DNA of 64,000 nucleotides, from the NCBI RefSeq assembly GCF_013113735.1, contig NZ_CP053346.1:2370001-2434000 (forward strand), in the 5' to 3' direction. The notes beneath the pieces were generated by a model. That model was not told where the DNA came from. It did not search any database and saw nothing but the letters and a program-made list of their open reading frames with translations. The position numbers and the translations under genes were made by a program. The stretch comes from Sphingomonas sp. AP4-R1. GTDB taxonomy: Bacteria; Pseudomonadota; Alphaproteobacteria; Sphingomonadales; Sphingomonadaceae. This document shows, piece by piece, positions 1 to 10,967 of the stretch (its first letter is position 1; each line of letters begins with the position of its first letter).

Positions 1-1
1 G

Positions 2-1318
2 CTCGACATGGTGTCCCCGACCAATTTCATCTTGACCAACCCCGTGCTCCAGCAGCGCATCCTCGAAACCGGAGGACAATGCCTTGTCGAGGGCGCGCGC
101 TATTTCCTCGAGGATCTCGAACGCATGGTGCGCGGGCAGCCTGCAGCGGGCGCCGAGGCCTATCCGGTGGGCGAAAAGGTCGCCGCCACGCCTGGCAAGG
201 TCGTGGTTCGCAACAGGGTCATGGAACTGATCCAATATGCGCCGACCACCGAGACGGTGCGTCCCGAGCCGATATTGATCGTGCCGGCATGGATCATGAA
301 ATATTACATCCTCGACCTGTCCCCGGAAAATTCGCTCATCCGCTGGCTGGTGGGGCAGGGGTACTCCGTCTTCTGCATCTCCTGGCACAATCCCGACAGC
401 GCCGACCGCGATCTCGACATGGAGGATTATCGCCTGCTCGGACCGATGGGCGCCGTGGATGCCATCCAGGCGATCACCGGCAGCGACAAGATCCACGCGG
501 CCGGCTATTGTATCGGCGGCACGCTGCTTGCCATCACCGCGGCGGCGATGGCGCGCGATGAGGATCAGCGTCTGGCGAGTGTTACGCTGTTCGCCGCCCA
601 GACCGAGTTCAGCGAGCCGGGCGAGCTTGGCCTGTTCATCGACGAGGCGGAGATCAACCTGATCGACGCGATGATGTGGGCGCGCGGCTTTCTCGACAGC
701 AGCCAGATGGGCGGCGCCTTCCAGATGCTGCGATCGAACGATCTGGTCTGGTCGCGCATCCTCTCGACCTATCTCATGGGCGAGCGTGAGCCGATGATGG
801 ATCTCATGGCATGGAACGCCGACGGCACCCGCATGCCCTACGCCATGCACGCGCAATATCTGCGTCGCCTGTTCCTCGACAACGATCTCGCCGAAGGGCG
901 CTACGAGGCCGGCGGCCACCCGGTCTCGCTCTCGGCGCTGCGCATGCCGATCTTCATGGTGGGCACGGAGACCGACCATGTCGCGCCGTGGCGCTCAACC
1001 CACAAGCTCCACATGCTGACCAGCGCCGAGATCCGCTTCGTGCTGACGAGCGGCGGCCACAATGCCGGCATAGTCTCCGAGCCCGGGCATCCGCATCGTC
1101 ACTATCGCATCGCGACACGGACGCAGGATGGCCCGGCGCCAAGTCCCGATGCTTGGGTGGAGCGGGCCGAGCAGCACGAAGGGTCGTGGTGGCCCGAATG
1201 GAGTGCATGGCTTGAAGCGCACTCCGGCGAGGCGGCGCCGCCGCCGGCGATGGGTGCGCCCGAGCGGAGCTATCCGCCGCTCGGTGATGCCCCCGGGCGC
1301 TACGTGCTGGAGCGCTGA
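2..1318 (+). CDS. phaC: Class I-like poly(3-hydroxyalkanoate) synthase, 5' end cut by window
   Basis: Alpha/beta-hydrolase-fold PHA synthase that polymerises 3-hydroxyacyl-CoA on storage granules. The frame is open to the left edge and the first visible residues (SPTNFILTNP) match the interior of PhaC, so the N-terminal part lies outside the window; the ATG at 8 is not the true start. Visible PhaC signatures: the lipase-like box GYCIGG with the nucleophilic Cys, the Asp of ETDHVAPW, the His of GGHNAG, and the C-terminal GSWWPEW motif. It is followed after 3 nt by the hydratase-phosphotransacetylase gene and forms an operon with ackA and fabI; a phasin lies just beyond. Family assignment is firm; substrate chain length cannot be read. 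Confidence 0.93.
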   Translation, partial: LDMVSPTNFILTNPVLQQRILETGGQCLVEGARYFLEDLERMVRGQPAAGAEAYPVGEKVAATPGKVVVRNRVMELIQYAPTTETVRPEPILIVPAWIMKYYILDLSPENSLIRWLVGQGYSVFCISWHNPDSADRDLDMEDYRLLGPMGAVDAIQAITGSDKIHAAGYCIGGTLLAITAAAMARDEDQRLASVTLFAAQTEFSEPGELGLFIDEAEINLIDAMMWARGFLDSSQMGGAFQMLRSNDLVWSRILSTYLMGEREPMMDLMAWNADGTRMPYAMHAQYLRRLFLDNDLAEGRYEAGGHPVSLSALRMPIFMVGTETDHVAPWRSTHKLHMLTSAEIRFVLTSGGHNAGIVSEPGHPHRHYRIATRTQDGPAPSPDAWVERAEQHEGSWWPEWSAWLEAHSGEAAPPPAMGAPERSYPPLGDAPGRYVLER

Positions 1319-1321
1319 GCG

Positions 1322-2749
1322 ATGGCCGCCGCCAACCTCATCGAAAACCGCACGTTTGACGAGATCGCCGTCAGCGACACGGCCAGCCTCACCCGCACGC
1401 TAACAGCAGAGGATATCCAGCTCTTCGCGGCGGTGTCAGGTGACGTCAATCCGGCGCATCTGGACCCTGCCTATGCCGAAACGGACATGTTCCACAGGGT
1501 CATCGCCCATGGCATGTGGGGCGCGGGGCTCATCTCGGCGATCCTGGGGACCGAGCTGCCCGGGCCCGGCGCAATCTATCTCGGCCAATCGCTTCGCTTC
1601 ACCCGCCCGGTCGGACTCGGTGACACCATCACGGCCTGCGTCACCGTGACGGAAAAGCGTGCCGAGCATCATGTCATCGTCCTCGACTGCACCTGCGTGA
1701 ACCAGAAGGGCGAGACCGTCATCAGCGGCCAGGCCGAGGTCAAGGCGCCCACCGGGAAAGTCAGCCGGCCGCGCATGCCGCTTCCCGACGTGCGGATCGC
1801 CAGCCACGACCGGTTTCGCCAGCTGATGGAGCGCGCGAAGGAAGGGGCCGCGTGCGTCACGGCCGTGGTCCACCCCTGCAGCGCCGACGCCATGCGCGCC
1901 GTGGTCGAGGCTGCCGACGCCGGCATCATCGTTCCGATCCTCATCGGCCCTGTCGCGCGGATGGCGAATGCGGCGAAGGACGCCGGCGTCGATATTGCCG
2001 CCTTTCGGGTGATCGACGTTCCCCACAGCCACGCCGCCGCCGCCGAAGCCGTCGCGCGCCTGCGGGCCGGCGAAGCCGCGCTGCTGATGAAGGGATCGGT
2101 CCATACCGACGAGCTCATGGGCGCGGTCGTATCTCCCGACACGGGCCTTCGGACCGAACGCCGGATCAGCCACGCCTATGTGATGGATGTGCCCGGCTAT
2201 CCGCGGCCGCTGATCATCACCGACGCCGCGATCAACATCGAGCCGACACTCGAGGACAAGGCCGACATTGCGCGCAACGCGATCGATCTTGCCCATGTTA
2301 TCGGGATCGAGCAGCCCAGGCTCGCGATGCTCGCCGCCGTCGAAACGGTCAATCCGAGGATGCGCACCACCTTGGATGCTGCGGCGCTCTGCAAGATGGC
2401 GGACCGGGGCCAGATCGAAGGCGCGCTGCTCGACGGCCCGCTCGCCCTCGACAATGCGATCAGCGAGGCGGCCGCGCGCGAGAAGGGCATCGTCTCGCCG
2501 GTCGCCGGCCAGGCGGATATCCTGCTGGTGCCCGATCTGGAAGCCGGCAACATGCTCGCAAAGCAGCTTACCTTCCTAGGCGGCGCCGATGCCGCCGGCG
2601 TGGTGCTCGGCGCGCGCGTCCCGATCATCCTCACCAGCCGGGCAGACAGCGTGCGCACGCGCCTCGCGTCTTGTGCGCTCGCGGCGCTGCTGGCACGGGC
2701 CGCGACCAAGGCGGCTCCCGGCGTTGCGGGACAGCGCCGCTATGGCTGA
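1322..2749 (+). CDS. Bifunctional MaoC-type enoyl-CoA hydratase / phosphate acetyl(butyryl)transferase
   Basis: A 475-residue two-domain fusion. Residues about 10-150 form a MaoC-like hot-dog (R)-specific enoyl-CoA hydratase domain, with the catalytic Asp/His region in SGDVNPAHLDP and the conserved AHGMWGAGL helix. Residues about 165-470 are a phosphotransacetylase/phosphobutyryltransferase domain (GSVHTDELMGAV, RRISHAYVMDVPGYP, TDAAINIEP). It would link 3-hydroxyacyl-CoA supply for PhaC with acyl-phosphate formation for the acetate kinase encoded next, whose start overlaps this gene by 8 nt. The fusion is a known alphaproteobacterial arrangement. Acyl-chain preference of the transferase half is not determinable from sequence. 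Confidence 0.93.
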   Translation: MAAANLIENRTFDEIAVSDTASLTRTLTAEDIQLFAAVSGDVNPAHLDPAYAETDMFHRVIAHGMWGAGLISAILGTELPGPGAIYLGQSLRFTRPVGLGDTITACVTVTEKRAEHHVIVLDCTCVNQKGETVISGQAEVKAPTGKVSRPRMPLPDVRIASHDRFRQLMERAKEGAACVTAVVHPCSADAMRAVVEAADAGIIVPILIGPVARMANAAKDAGVDIAAFRVIDVPHSHAAAAEAVARLRAGEAALLMKGSVHTDELMGAVVSPDTGLRTERRISHAYVMDVPGYPRPLIITDAAINIEPTLEDKADIARNAIDLAHVIGIEQPRLAMLAAVETVNPRMRTTLDAAALCKMADRGQIEGALLDGPLALDNAISEAAAREKGIVSPVAGQADILLVPDLEAGNMLAKQLTFLGGADAAGVVLGARVPIILTSRADSVRTRLASCALAALLARAATKAAPGVAGQRRYG

Positions 2750-3932
2750 AATCCTGTGCCTCAATGCCGGCTCGTCGAGCCTGAAGTTCGCGCTCTACGC
2801 AACGCCGGATACTGGTGAACCCACTTTGCTCGCGAACGGCAAGATCGAGAATATCGGCCTTGAGCCGCACCTGATCGCACGCGATGCGAAGGGCGAAGTC
2901 CTTGCCGAGCGGCGCTGGACGAAAGATGGCACGGTCACGCACGAGACGCTGCTCGAGGATTTGCTGCGGGAGATCGAAACCTCGGTCGGCGACGATCTGA
3001 TCGGGGTCGGCCATCGGATCGTCCATGGCGGGGCCGATCATTCAGCGCCGGCGCGCGTCGACGAGGCACTCCTCGCAGCGCTCGAGGCGCTTTGCCCGCT
3101 GGCGCCATTGCACCAGCCCCATAATCTCGCCGCGATCCGCGCCGTCTCCAGGCTGCGCCCCGCTCTCCCGCAGGTCGCCTGCTTCGACACCGGCTTTCAT
3201 CATGGCCAGCTCTCGGTTGCGACGCGCCTCGCCCTGCCGCGTGCGCTCAGCGAAGAGGGCATGCGGCGCTACGGCTTTCACGGCGTCTCCTACGAATATA
3301 TCGCGCGGCAGCTGCGCTCGATTGACCCCGGCGCAGGGGGCGGGCGGACGATCGCCGCGCATCTTGGCAACGGGGCCAGCCTTTGCGCGATGGACAGGGG
3401 GCGGAGCATCGACACGACGATGGGGTTCACCGCGCTCGACGGGCTGGTGATGGGCACGCGCTCCGGCGCGCTCGACCCGGGCGCGGTGCTCTATCTTTTC
3501 CAGCAGAAGGGCATGACGGCGCGCGAGGTCGAGCATCTCCTCTACAGCGAGTCCGGCCTTTTGGGCGTGTCCGGCATCTCCAGCGACATGCGCGCGCTTC
3601 TCGGCAGCGAAACGGCCGCTGCCCAAGAGGCGATCGACCTCTTCGTCTGGCAGATCGCGCGCCAGGCCGGCGCTCTCGCGTCCTCGCTCGGGGGGCTCGA
3701 TAGCTTCGTGTTCACCGCCGGGATCGGCGAGAATGCGCCTGAAGTTCGCGCGCGCGTCGCAGAGCGCCTCGGCTGGCTCGGCGTGGAACTCGATGTAGAC
3801 GCGAACCTTGGGGGAGCGGCGGTGATCAGCGCGCCGTCCAGCCGTGTCGAAGTCCGCGTCATCCCGACCGACGAGGAAAGGATGATCGCCATTCACACCG
3901 CCGATCTTCTGCGTGAGGAGCCGAAATCATGA
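2742..3932 (+). CDS. ackA: Acetate/propionate family kinase
   Basis: Acetokinase-family protein of 396 residues that makes ATP from acyl-phosphate. The ATG at 2742 was chosen because it gives the family N-terminus (LCLNAGSSSLKFALY); the frame is open further upstream but that part is non-homologous. Conserved ASKHA-fold motifs are visible: GHRIVHGG, RYGFHGVSYEYIA, HLGNGASL with TMGFTALDGLVMGTRSG, and FTAGIGEN. It overlaps the upstream hydratase-phosphotransacetylase by 8 nt and fabI by 4 nt (ATGA), which argues for translational coupling. With the Pta-like domain it forms a substrate-level phosphorylation module inside a PHA cluster. Confidence 0.95.
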   Translation: MAEILCLNAGSSSLKFALYATPDTGEPTLLANGKIENIGLEPHLIARDAKGEVLAERRWTKDGTVTHETLLEDLLREIETSVGDDLIGVGHRIVHGGADHSAPARVDEALLAALEALCPLAPLHQPHNLAAIRAVSRLRPALPQVACFDTGFHHGQLSVATRLALPRALSEEGMRRYGFHGVSYEYIARQLRSIDPGAGGGRTIAAHLGNGASLCAMDRGRSIDTTMGFTALDGLVMGTRSGALDPGAVLYLFQQKGMTAREVEHLLYSESGLLGVSGISSDMRALLGSETAAAQEAIDLFVWQIARQAGALASSLGGLDSFVFTAGIGENAPEVRARVAERLGWLGVELDVDANLGGAAVISAPSSRVEVRVIPTDEERMIAIHTADLLREEPKS

Positions 3933-4702
3933 AATGTCTCGTCGACCTTACCGGCAAGCGGGGCCTGGTGATCGGTATCGCCAACGAGCACAGCATCGCG
4001 GCGGGTTGCGCCCAGGCCTTCCACGACTGCGGCGCGAGACTGGCGGCGACCTATCTCAACGGGAAGGCAGAACCGTTCGTGGCGCCTGTCGCGGAGACCT
4101 TGGGAGTCGAATGGCTCGCCGCGTGCGATGTCCGTGTGTCGGGCGAGCTGGAGGCGTTGTTCGAGCGCGTGAGGTCCGAATGGGGTGGGCTCGATTTCCT
4201 GCTCCATTCGATCGCCTTCGCGCCGAAGGAGGATTTGCACGGCCGTGTCGTCGACAGCTCGGCCGAAGGCTTCGGGATCGCCATGGATGTCTCCTGCCAC
4301 AGCTTCCTGCGCATGGCGCGGCTTGCCGAGCCGCTGATGTCGCAAGGGGGCTGCCTGCTGTGCGTCACCTTCTATGGCTCGGAGCGGGTGGTCGAGCACT
4401 ACAACCTGATGGGGCCGGTCAAGGCGGCGCTCGAGAGCGCGACCCGTTATGTCGCGGCCGAGCTCGGTCCCAAGGGCATTCGTGCTCATGCGATCTCGCC
4501 AGGTCCGATCGCGACCCGCGCCGCCAGCGGCATCGACCGCTTCGACGAGCTGCTCGAGCGCGCGGCGGCATCGGTCCCGCAGCACCAGCTCGTAACCATC
4601 GAGGATGTCGGGGGGCTCGCCGCTTTCCTGGTGAGCGATGCCGCCCGCCATATCACCGGCACAATCATTCCGGTCGATGGCGGTCAGCACCTGCTCGGCT
4701 AG
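3929..4702 (+). CDS. fabI: Enoyl-[acyl-carrier-protein] reductase (FabI family)
   Basis: SDR-superfamily enoyl-ACP reductase of 257 residues, reducing trans-2-enoyl-ACP with NAD(P)H. The N-terminal GLVIGIANEHSIA is the FabI version of the nucleotide-binding motif; the catalytic Tyr-x6-Lys with FabI spacing appears as YNLMGPVK, including the conserved Met, and the C-terminus has GGLAAFLVSDAARHITGTIIPVDGG. The start overlaps ackA by 4 nt. FabI paralogues recur in these PHA/Pta-Ack clusters, so it may be an accessory copy rather than the housekeeping enzyme; that is inference, since the rest of the genome is not visible. Confidence 0.92.
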   Translation: MKCLVDLTGKRGLVIGIANEHSIAAGCAQAFHDCGARLAATYLNGKAEPFVAPVAETLGVEWLAACDVRVSGELEALFERVRSEWGGLDFLLHSIAFAPKEDLHGRVVDSSAEGFGIAMDVSCHSFLRMARLAEPLMSQGGCLLCVTFYGSERVVEHYNLMGPVKAALESATRYVAAELGPKGIRAHAISPGPIATRAASGIDRFDELLERAAASVPQHQLVTIEDVGGLAAFLVSDAARHITGTIIPVDGGQHLLG

Positions 4703-4728
4703 GGCGGCTCGGCGCGATCGAGGGTCGT

Positions 4729-5145
4729 CTAGGGGCGGCTGCCGCCCTGCTTCTCGCCGTCGCCCGGGCTCTTTTGCCCGAACCATGGCCCGACCATGGC
4801 GGCGAAAGCATCCAGCGCGGGAGCCGTCGGGGCACTCGCCACGTCTTGCCAGGCCTGCTGCCATTCCTGGAAGGCCGATCTTGTGCCGGCGATCATATGC
4901 TCGCGCACCGTGGCCATGTCCTCGAACAGCGCGCGCGGTCCGGCCGTGCTGACCGCGCCGGCGTCCGACGGTTTGTCCGTTGCGCGCGCGATCGAGGCAC
5001 GCGCCTCTTCGGAGAAGCGGCCAGCGGCCCGGTTGCCGACCTCGAGCGACTCTTCGCCGCCTTTGCGAGCGACCTCGGCGAGTTTCAGCATCAGTCCGAC
5101 ATTCGCTTTGGCGAGCGCGGCAAGTTGATCAACGGGATAGGGCAT
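4729..5145 (-). CDS. Phasin family protein (PHA granule-associated)
   Basis: Small amphipathic helical protein of 138 residues with a phasin-family pattern: an N-terminal helix (PVDQLAALAKANVGLMLKLAE), a Gly/Ala-rich helical middle and a C-terminal segment with FQEWQQAWQDV and a hydrophilic tail. Phasins coat PHA granules and modulate synthase activity. It is transcribed convergently with the phaC-fabI operon, 26 nt between stop codons, and divergently from the N-ATPase operon. Assignment rests on composition, helical pattern and location; phasins are weakly conserved, so a general granule-associated protein is the fallback call. Confidence 0.8.
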   Translation of the reverse strand: MPYPVDQLAALAKANVGLMLKLAEVARKGGEESLEVGNRAAGRFSEEARASIARATDKPSDAGAVSTAGPRALFEDMATVREHMIAGTRSAFQEWQQAWQDVASAPTAPALDAFAAMVGPWFGQKSPGDGEKQGGSRP

Positions 5146-5396
5146 GGGATGATGAACCTTTCTCTTCGCGTCTAATCTCTACCGTATCGGGCATGCAGCC
5201 CTGGCCTGAGGCTCATCGCGTCGCGCCGCCGTTATTCGGCGAGGCTGAATCAGAGAGAATCGGTAACTCTACGTATGCCGAATCTGCGGCGTGCCTGCGA
5301 CGCTCAGCCAATGCACTTTTGCCTTGCTGTCCATGTCGTGCCCGCGGGCAGCGACTTCTACCCGTACCGTCATGATCGCGGCACGGTCGGGCGTGA

Positions 5397-7236
<1,840 letters not shown>

Positions 7237-7240
<4 letters not shown>

Positions 7241-7512
7241 CCGCGGACAAGCCCGAGCAGCCGATCGTCGAAGCCATCCGGACCCGCGCGGAACGGCGGC
7301 GGCTCGCAGAGCGGCTTCCCTCCGTCGCGCGCAATCTCGGCCAGATCGGCGTGCTCGGCTGGCAGATCGTCCTGCCCGCCCTGGTCGGTCTCGCGATCGG
7401 CCGCTGGCTCGATCACCGGCTGGCAAGCGGCATCTTCTGGACCGCGCCGCTCCTGCTCGTCGGGCTTGCTATGGGCTGCTGGTTGGGCTGGCGCTGGATG
7501 CACCGGCAATGA
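7237..7512 (+). CDS. atpQ: N-type ATPase accessory membrane protein AtpQ (AtpI-like)
   Basis: Protein of 91 residues beginning with GTG at 7237, overlapping atpC by 4 nt. A basic, cytoplasmic-looking N-terminus (ERRRLAERLPSVARNLGQIG) is followed by two hydrophobic helices separated by a short loop with GRWLDHRLASGIF, resembling AtpI, the c-ring assembly factor of ordinary ATP synthases. The position between atpC and atpR matches the N-ATPase operon type. Confidence 0.88.
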
Positions 7513-7775
7513 GCACCTTGACCTCTCTTCTTTTCCTCGCGCTCGGATTTGCAGCTGGGCTCGGCCATTTCTGGGCCATCGCACGCGAGGCCGACGATCT
7601 CGTGCGCGGCGGCCCGGCATGGCGGCTGATCCTGCTCAGGCTGGGCCGTCTGGCCGTCACCATCCTCGTGCTGGTGATCGCCAGCCTGCAGGGATGGCCT
7701 GCGCTGTTTGCCGCAACGCTCGGGTTCATGGCCGGGCGCCAGCTCGTACTCTATAGGCTGGGAGGCGCCCGATGA
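7509..7775 (+). CDS. atpR: N-type ATPase accessory membrane protein AtpR
   Basis: Small protein of 88 residues specific to N-ATPase operons, with about three hydrophobic helices and arginines close to or inside them (LLRLGRLAVT, GFMAGRQLVLYRLG). The ATG at 7509 overlaps the atpQ stop by 4 nt, and its own stop overlaps the atpB start by 4 nt. AtpR has been proposed to help assemble the c ring by pairing its membrane arginines with the c-subunit glutamate; that role is from the family, not from this sequence. Confidence 0.88.
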   Translation: MSTLTSLLFLALGFAAGLGHFWAIAREADDLVRGGPAWRLILLRLGRLAVTILVLVIASLQGWPALFAATLGFMAGRQLVLYRLGGAR

Positions 7776-8473
7776 AATTCGCGTCACCGCTCGAAAGCCA
7801 TGTGCTGTTCTCGATCGGTCCGGTGCCGATCAGCCAGCCCGTGGCGACGACCTGGGGCATCATGGTGGTCCTCACGGTCGGAAGCTGGATCCTGACCCGC
7901 CGGCTTGCCCTGCGCCCATCGCGAGCCCAGGCGACGCTCGAGCTGGTCGTCGAGACCATCGCCGGTCAGATCCGCGAGACGATGGAGACCGAGCCACGGC
8001 GTTATCTACCACTGATCGGCACGCTGTTCCTGTTCCTGCTGGTCGCCAACTGGTCCTCGCTGATCCCCGGCGTCGAGCCGCCGACGGCGACCCTCGAGAC
8101 CGACGCGGCGCTGGCGCTGATCGTCTTCGGCGCAACGCTGTGGTTCGGCGTTCGCGCGCTCGGGGCCAGGGCCTATCTCGCGACCTTCGCGCGACCCTCG
8201 ATCCTGCTCGCGCCGCTCAACATCGTCGAGCTCTTCACCCGCAGCTTCTCGCTGATGGTTCGCCTGTTCGGCAATGTCATGAGCGGCGTCTTCATGATCG
8301 GCGTCGTGCTGAGCCTGGCCGGCCTGCTCGTCCCGATCCCGCTCATGGCGCTCGAAATGCTGACCGGCGCGGTCCAGGCCTACATCTTCGGCGCGCTCGC
8401 CATGGTCTTTATCGGCAGCGCGATCAGCGAGAACGGCGATCGCCCGCCATCCAAACAGGAGTCCCCCGCATGA
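7772..8473 (+). CDS. atpB: N-type ATPase subunit a
   Basis: Membrane stator subunit a of 233 residues forming the ion half-channels. Hydrophobic segments span most of the protein, and the signature RLFGNVMSG contains the essential Arg that faces the c ring. The C-terminal helix has ALEMLTGAVQAYIFGALAMVFIG, the usual subunit a pattern. The start overlaps atpR and the stop overlaps atpE by 4 nt each. Confidence 0.94.
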   Translation: MKFASPLESHVLFSIGPVPISQPVATTWGIMVVLTVGSWILTRRLALRPSRAQATLELVVETIAGQIRETMETEPRRYLPLIGTLFLFLLVANWSSLIPGVEPPTATLETDAALALIVFGATLWFGVRALGARAYLATFARPSILLAPLNIVELFTRSFSLMVRLFGNVMSGVFMIGVVLSLAGLLVPIPLMALEMLTGAVQAYIFGALAMVFIGSAISENGDRPPSKQESPA

Positions 8474-8712
8474 ACTGGATCCATCTCGCCAGCATCCTCG
8501 GCGCCGCGTTCGCGATCTCGATCGGCGCGATCGCCCCGGCGCTCGGGCAGGGCCGCGCTGTCGCCGCCGCGATGGACGCGATCGCGCGCCAGCCCGAAGC
8601 CGCCAACACCGTCTCGCGCACGCTGTTCGTGGGCCTCGCGATGATCGAGACGATGGCGATCTACTGCCTCGTGATCGCGCTGCTGCTGCTCTTCGCCAAC
8701 CCGTTCGCCTGA
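8470..8712 (+). CDS. atpE: N-type ATPase subunit c with Na+-type ligand set
   Basis: Rotor-ring proteolipid of 80 residues: two transmembrane helices joined by the loop ARQPEA. The carboxylate is Glu60 in MIETMAIY. Aligned by eye with the Na+ c subunit of Ilyobacter tartaricus, Gln26 (in PALGQG) matches Gln32, Glu60 matches Glu65, Thr61 takes the place of Ser66 and Tyr65 matches Tyr70, so the side-chain ligands of a Na+ site are present. This fits the prediction that many N-ATPases are Na+ linked, but at least one N-type ring with similar residues has been reported to be proton specific, so the coupling ion is open. Confidence 0.95.
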   Translation: MNWIHLASILGAAFAISIGAIAPALGQGRAVAAAMDAIARQPEAANTVSRTLFVGLAMIETMAIYCLVIALLLLFANPFA

Positions 8713-8713
8713 C

Positions 8714-9463
8714 ATGCGGATCGACTGGTGGACGCTGGCGCTGCAGGCGGTCAATGTCCTCATCCTCGTGTGGCTGCTCGGGCGCTTCCTATTCCGTCCG
8801 GTGTTGGATACCATCGCCGCCCGCCAGGCGTCGGCCCAGGCGCTACTTGACGATGCGGGGCAGGCGAAGGATCGGGCCGAGGCCGAAGCGCAGGCGCTCA
8901 AGGAGCAGAATGAAGGCTTCCTCACCGAGGCGGCGGCGCGCCGCGCCGAGATCCGAACCGAGGCCGAAGCGGAGCGCCAGCGCCTCCTCGCGCAGGCCAG
9001 GCTCGCGGCGGACGCCGTCGTCGCGCAAGGCCATGTCGCGATCGATGCCGAACGCGGGCGGGTGGCGGCGCAGTGGCGGGAAAGGGCAGGGAGCCTCGCC
9101 GCCTCGATGGCGGGCACATTGCTCGCTCGTCTCCCGCCCGAGCAGACAATGCAGGCCATGGTCGACGCGCTCAAGGCGCGGCTCGGGGACCTTTCCGAGG
9201 CGGATCGCCGCAGCCTGACTGCCGCCGGCCCTGTCACCGTTGCCACGCCCGCGCCGCTTACCCCCGATCTGCAGGCGGAGGTAGCGCGCGCGCTTGGCGA
9301 CATCCTGCTGGATACCACGACCCCGATCTTCGCGGTCGATCCCGATCTCATCGCCGGCGCGGAGCTTCGCACGCCGCACGCCGTCGTGCGCAACAGCTGG
9401 CGCGCCGATCTCGACGCTATGGTGGACAGCCTCAATGAGGACGATTATGCCCGGATCGCCTGA
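8714..9463 (+). CDS. atpF: N-type ATPase subunit b with delta-like C-terminal extension
   Basis: Peripheral-stalk protein of 249 residues. One N-terminal membrane helix ([20 protein letters not shown]) is followed by a long charged coiled coil to about residue 150. The last ~90 residues ([22 protein letters not shown]) resemble the C-terminal part of delta/OSCP, with its DPxLIGG-type motif. The operon has no separate delta gene, consistent with a b-delta fusion typical of this ATPase type. The start is one nucleotide after the atpE stop, and atpA starts inside its 3' end. Confidence 0.9.
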   Translation: MRIDWWTLALQAVNVLILVWLLGRFLFRPVLDTIAARQASAQALLDDAGQAKDRAEAEAQALKEQNEGFLTEAAARRAEIRTEAEAERQRLLAQARLAADAVVAQGHVAIDAERGRVAAQWRERAGSLAASMAGTLLARLPPEQTMQAMVDALKARLGDLSEADRRSLTAAGPVTVATPAPLTPDLQAEVARALGDILLDTTTPIFAVDPDLIAGAELRTPHAVVRNSWRADLDAMVDSLNEDDYARIA

Positions 9464-10967
9464 AGACTGGCTGACGCAGGCCCAAAGCCGTATCGCGCGC
9501 GCCAATCTCGGGCCGCGTGTCGATGCGATCGGTCGGGTGGAATCGATCGGCGACGGCGTCGCCATGGTCTCGGGCCTTCCGGACGCGCGCCTCGACGAAT
9601 TGCTGTATTTTGCCCGCGGCCAGACCGGGTTCGTCCACACACTCGACCGCGACCGGATCGGCTGCGTGCTGCTCGACGATGCCGCACAGGTGGAGGCAGG
9701 AGACATCGTAACCGGCTCGGGGGAGGTGGTGCGCGTGCCTGTCGGCGAGGCATTGCTCGGCCGCGTCGTCGATCCGCTCGGCCGTCCGCTCGATGGCGGC
9801 GCGCCGATCCGGGCCAGGCGCCTCGATCCTGTCGAACGGCCCGCGCCGGCGATCATCGAGCGCGATCTCGTCGTCCAGCCGGTCCAGACCGGCACGCTCG
9901 CGATCGATGCGATGTTCGCCATCGGCCGGGGGCAGCGCGAACTCATCCTCGGCGACCGCGCCACCGGCAAGACGGCGCTCGCGGTCGACACGATCATCAA
10001 CCAGCGCACGAGCGACATGATCTGCGTCTATGTCGCGATCGGCCAGAAAAGCTCGGCGGTCGCGCGCGTGATCGATCAGGTGCGGCGGCATGGCGCACCG
10101 GACCGCACCATCTTCGTCGTCGCGAGCCCCGCCGCGGCGCCGGGGCTGCAATGGATCGCGCCATTCGCGGGCTTCACGATGGCCGAATATTTTCGCGATG
10201 GTGGCGGCCACGCGCTGGTCGTGCTCGACGATCTCACCAAGCATGCCGCGACCCATCGCGAGATCGCCCTGCTGACCGGACAGCCGCCTGGGCGCGAGGC
10301 CTATCCCGGCGACGTCTTCTTCCTCCATTCCCGCCTGCTCGAACGCGCGGCGCGTCTCTCCGCCGAACGAGGGGGCGGTTCGCTCACCGCTCTGCCGATC
10401 GCGGAGACCGATGCCGGCAATGTCAGCGCCTATATCCCGACCAATCTGATCTCGATCACCGATGGCCAGATCATTCTCGACGCCAAGCTGTTCGCGCAAG
10501 GGCACAAGCCCGCCATCGACGTGGGCACGAGCGTGAGCCGGGTCGGCGGCAAGACGCAGCTGCGCGTCCTGCGCGACGCGAGCGGGACCATGCGCCTCGA
10601 CTATGCGCAGTTCCTCGAGCTCGAGATGTTCACCCGCTTCGGCGAACAACCCGAGCCGCGGGTCCGCGCCCAGATCGAACGCGGCAAGCGCTTGCGCGCC
10701 CTGCTGGTGCAGCCATTACTCAGCCCGCTGCGGGTCGTCGACCAGGTGGCGCTGGCCCTGGCGCTCGGCGAAGGGTTGCTCGACGACATGGCGGTCGCGG
10801 AGATACCTTCGCTGCGCGCGCGGCTGCCCGCCTGGATCGACGATTATGTCCCCGATCTGGGCCCGCAGATCGAGCGGACCGGGCAGATCGACACCGCGCA
10901 GCGGGCCGCACTCGTGGCGGCGGTGAAAGCGCTGATCGAAAGCCGGCCACACGGCTCTGCATCATGA
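9447..10967 (+). CDS. atpA: N-type ATPase subunit alpha
   Basis: Nucleotide-binding alpha subunit, 506 residues from the ATG at 9447. That start was chosen because it gives a normal alpha N-terminus ([40 protein letters not shown]) and is preceded by TGAGGA; the frame is open upstream but the residues are unrelated. Walker A is [13 protein letters not shown], and the alpha signatures [11 protein letters not shown] and SRVGGKTQ are present. It overlaps atpF by 17 nt and atpG by 4 nt. Confidence 0.95.
   Translation: MPGSPEDWLTQAQSRIARANLGPRVDAIGRVESIGDGVAMVSGLPDARLDELLYFARGQTGFVHTLDRDRIGCVLLDDAAQVEAGDIVTGSGEVVRVPVGEALLGRVVDPLGRPLDGGAPIRARRLDPVERPAPAIIERDLVVQPVQTGTLAIDAMFAIGRGQRELILGDRATGKTALAVDTIINQRTSDMICVYVAIGQKSSAVARVIDQVRRHGAPDRTIFVVASPAAAPGLQWIAPFAGFTMAEYFRDGGGHALVVLDDLTKHAATHREIALLTGQPPGREAYPGDVFFLHSRLLERAARLSAERGGGSLTALPIAETDAGNVSAYIPTNLISITDGQIILDAKLFAQGHKPAIDVGTSVSRVGGKTQLRVLRDASGTMRLDYAQFLELEMFTRFGEQPEPRVRAQIERGKRLRALLVQPLLSPLRVVDQVALALALGEGLLDDMAVAEIPSLRARLPAWIDDYVPDLGPQIERTGQIDTAQRAALVAAVKALIESRPHGSAS

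Noticed and set aside
5125..5132. TTGATCAA as a possible FNR/FixK half site near the phasin and N-ATPase genes
   Set aside because: It lies inside the phasin coding region and lacks the TTGAT-N4-ATCAA spacing.
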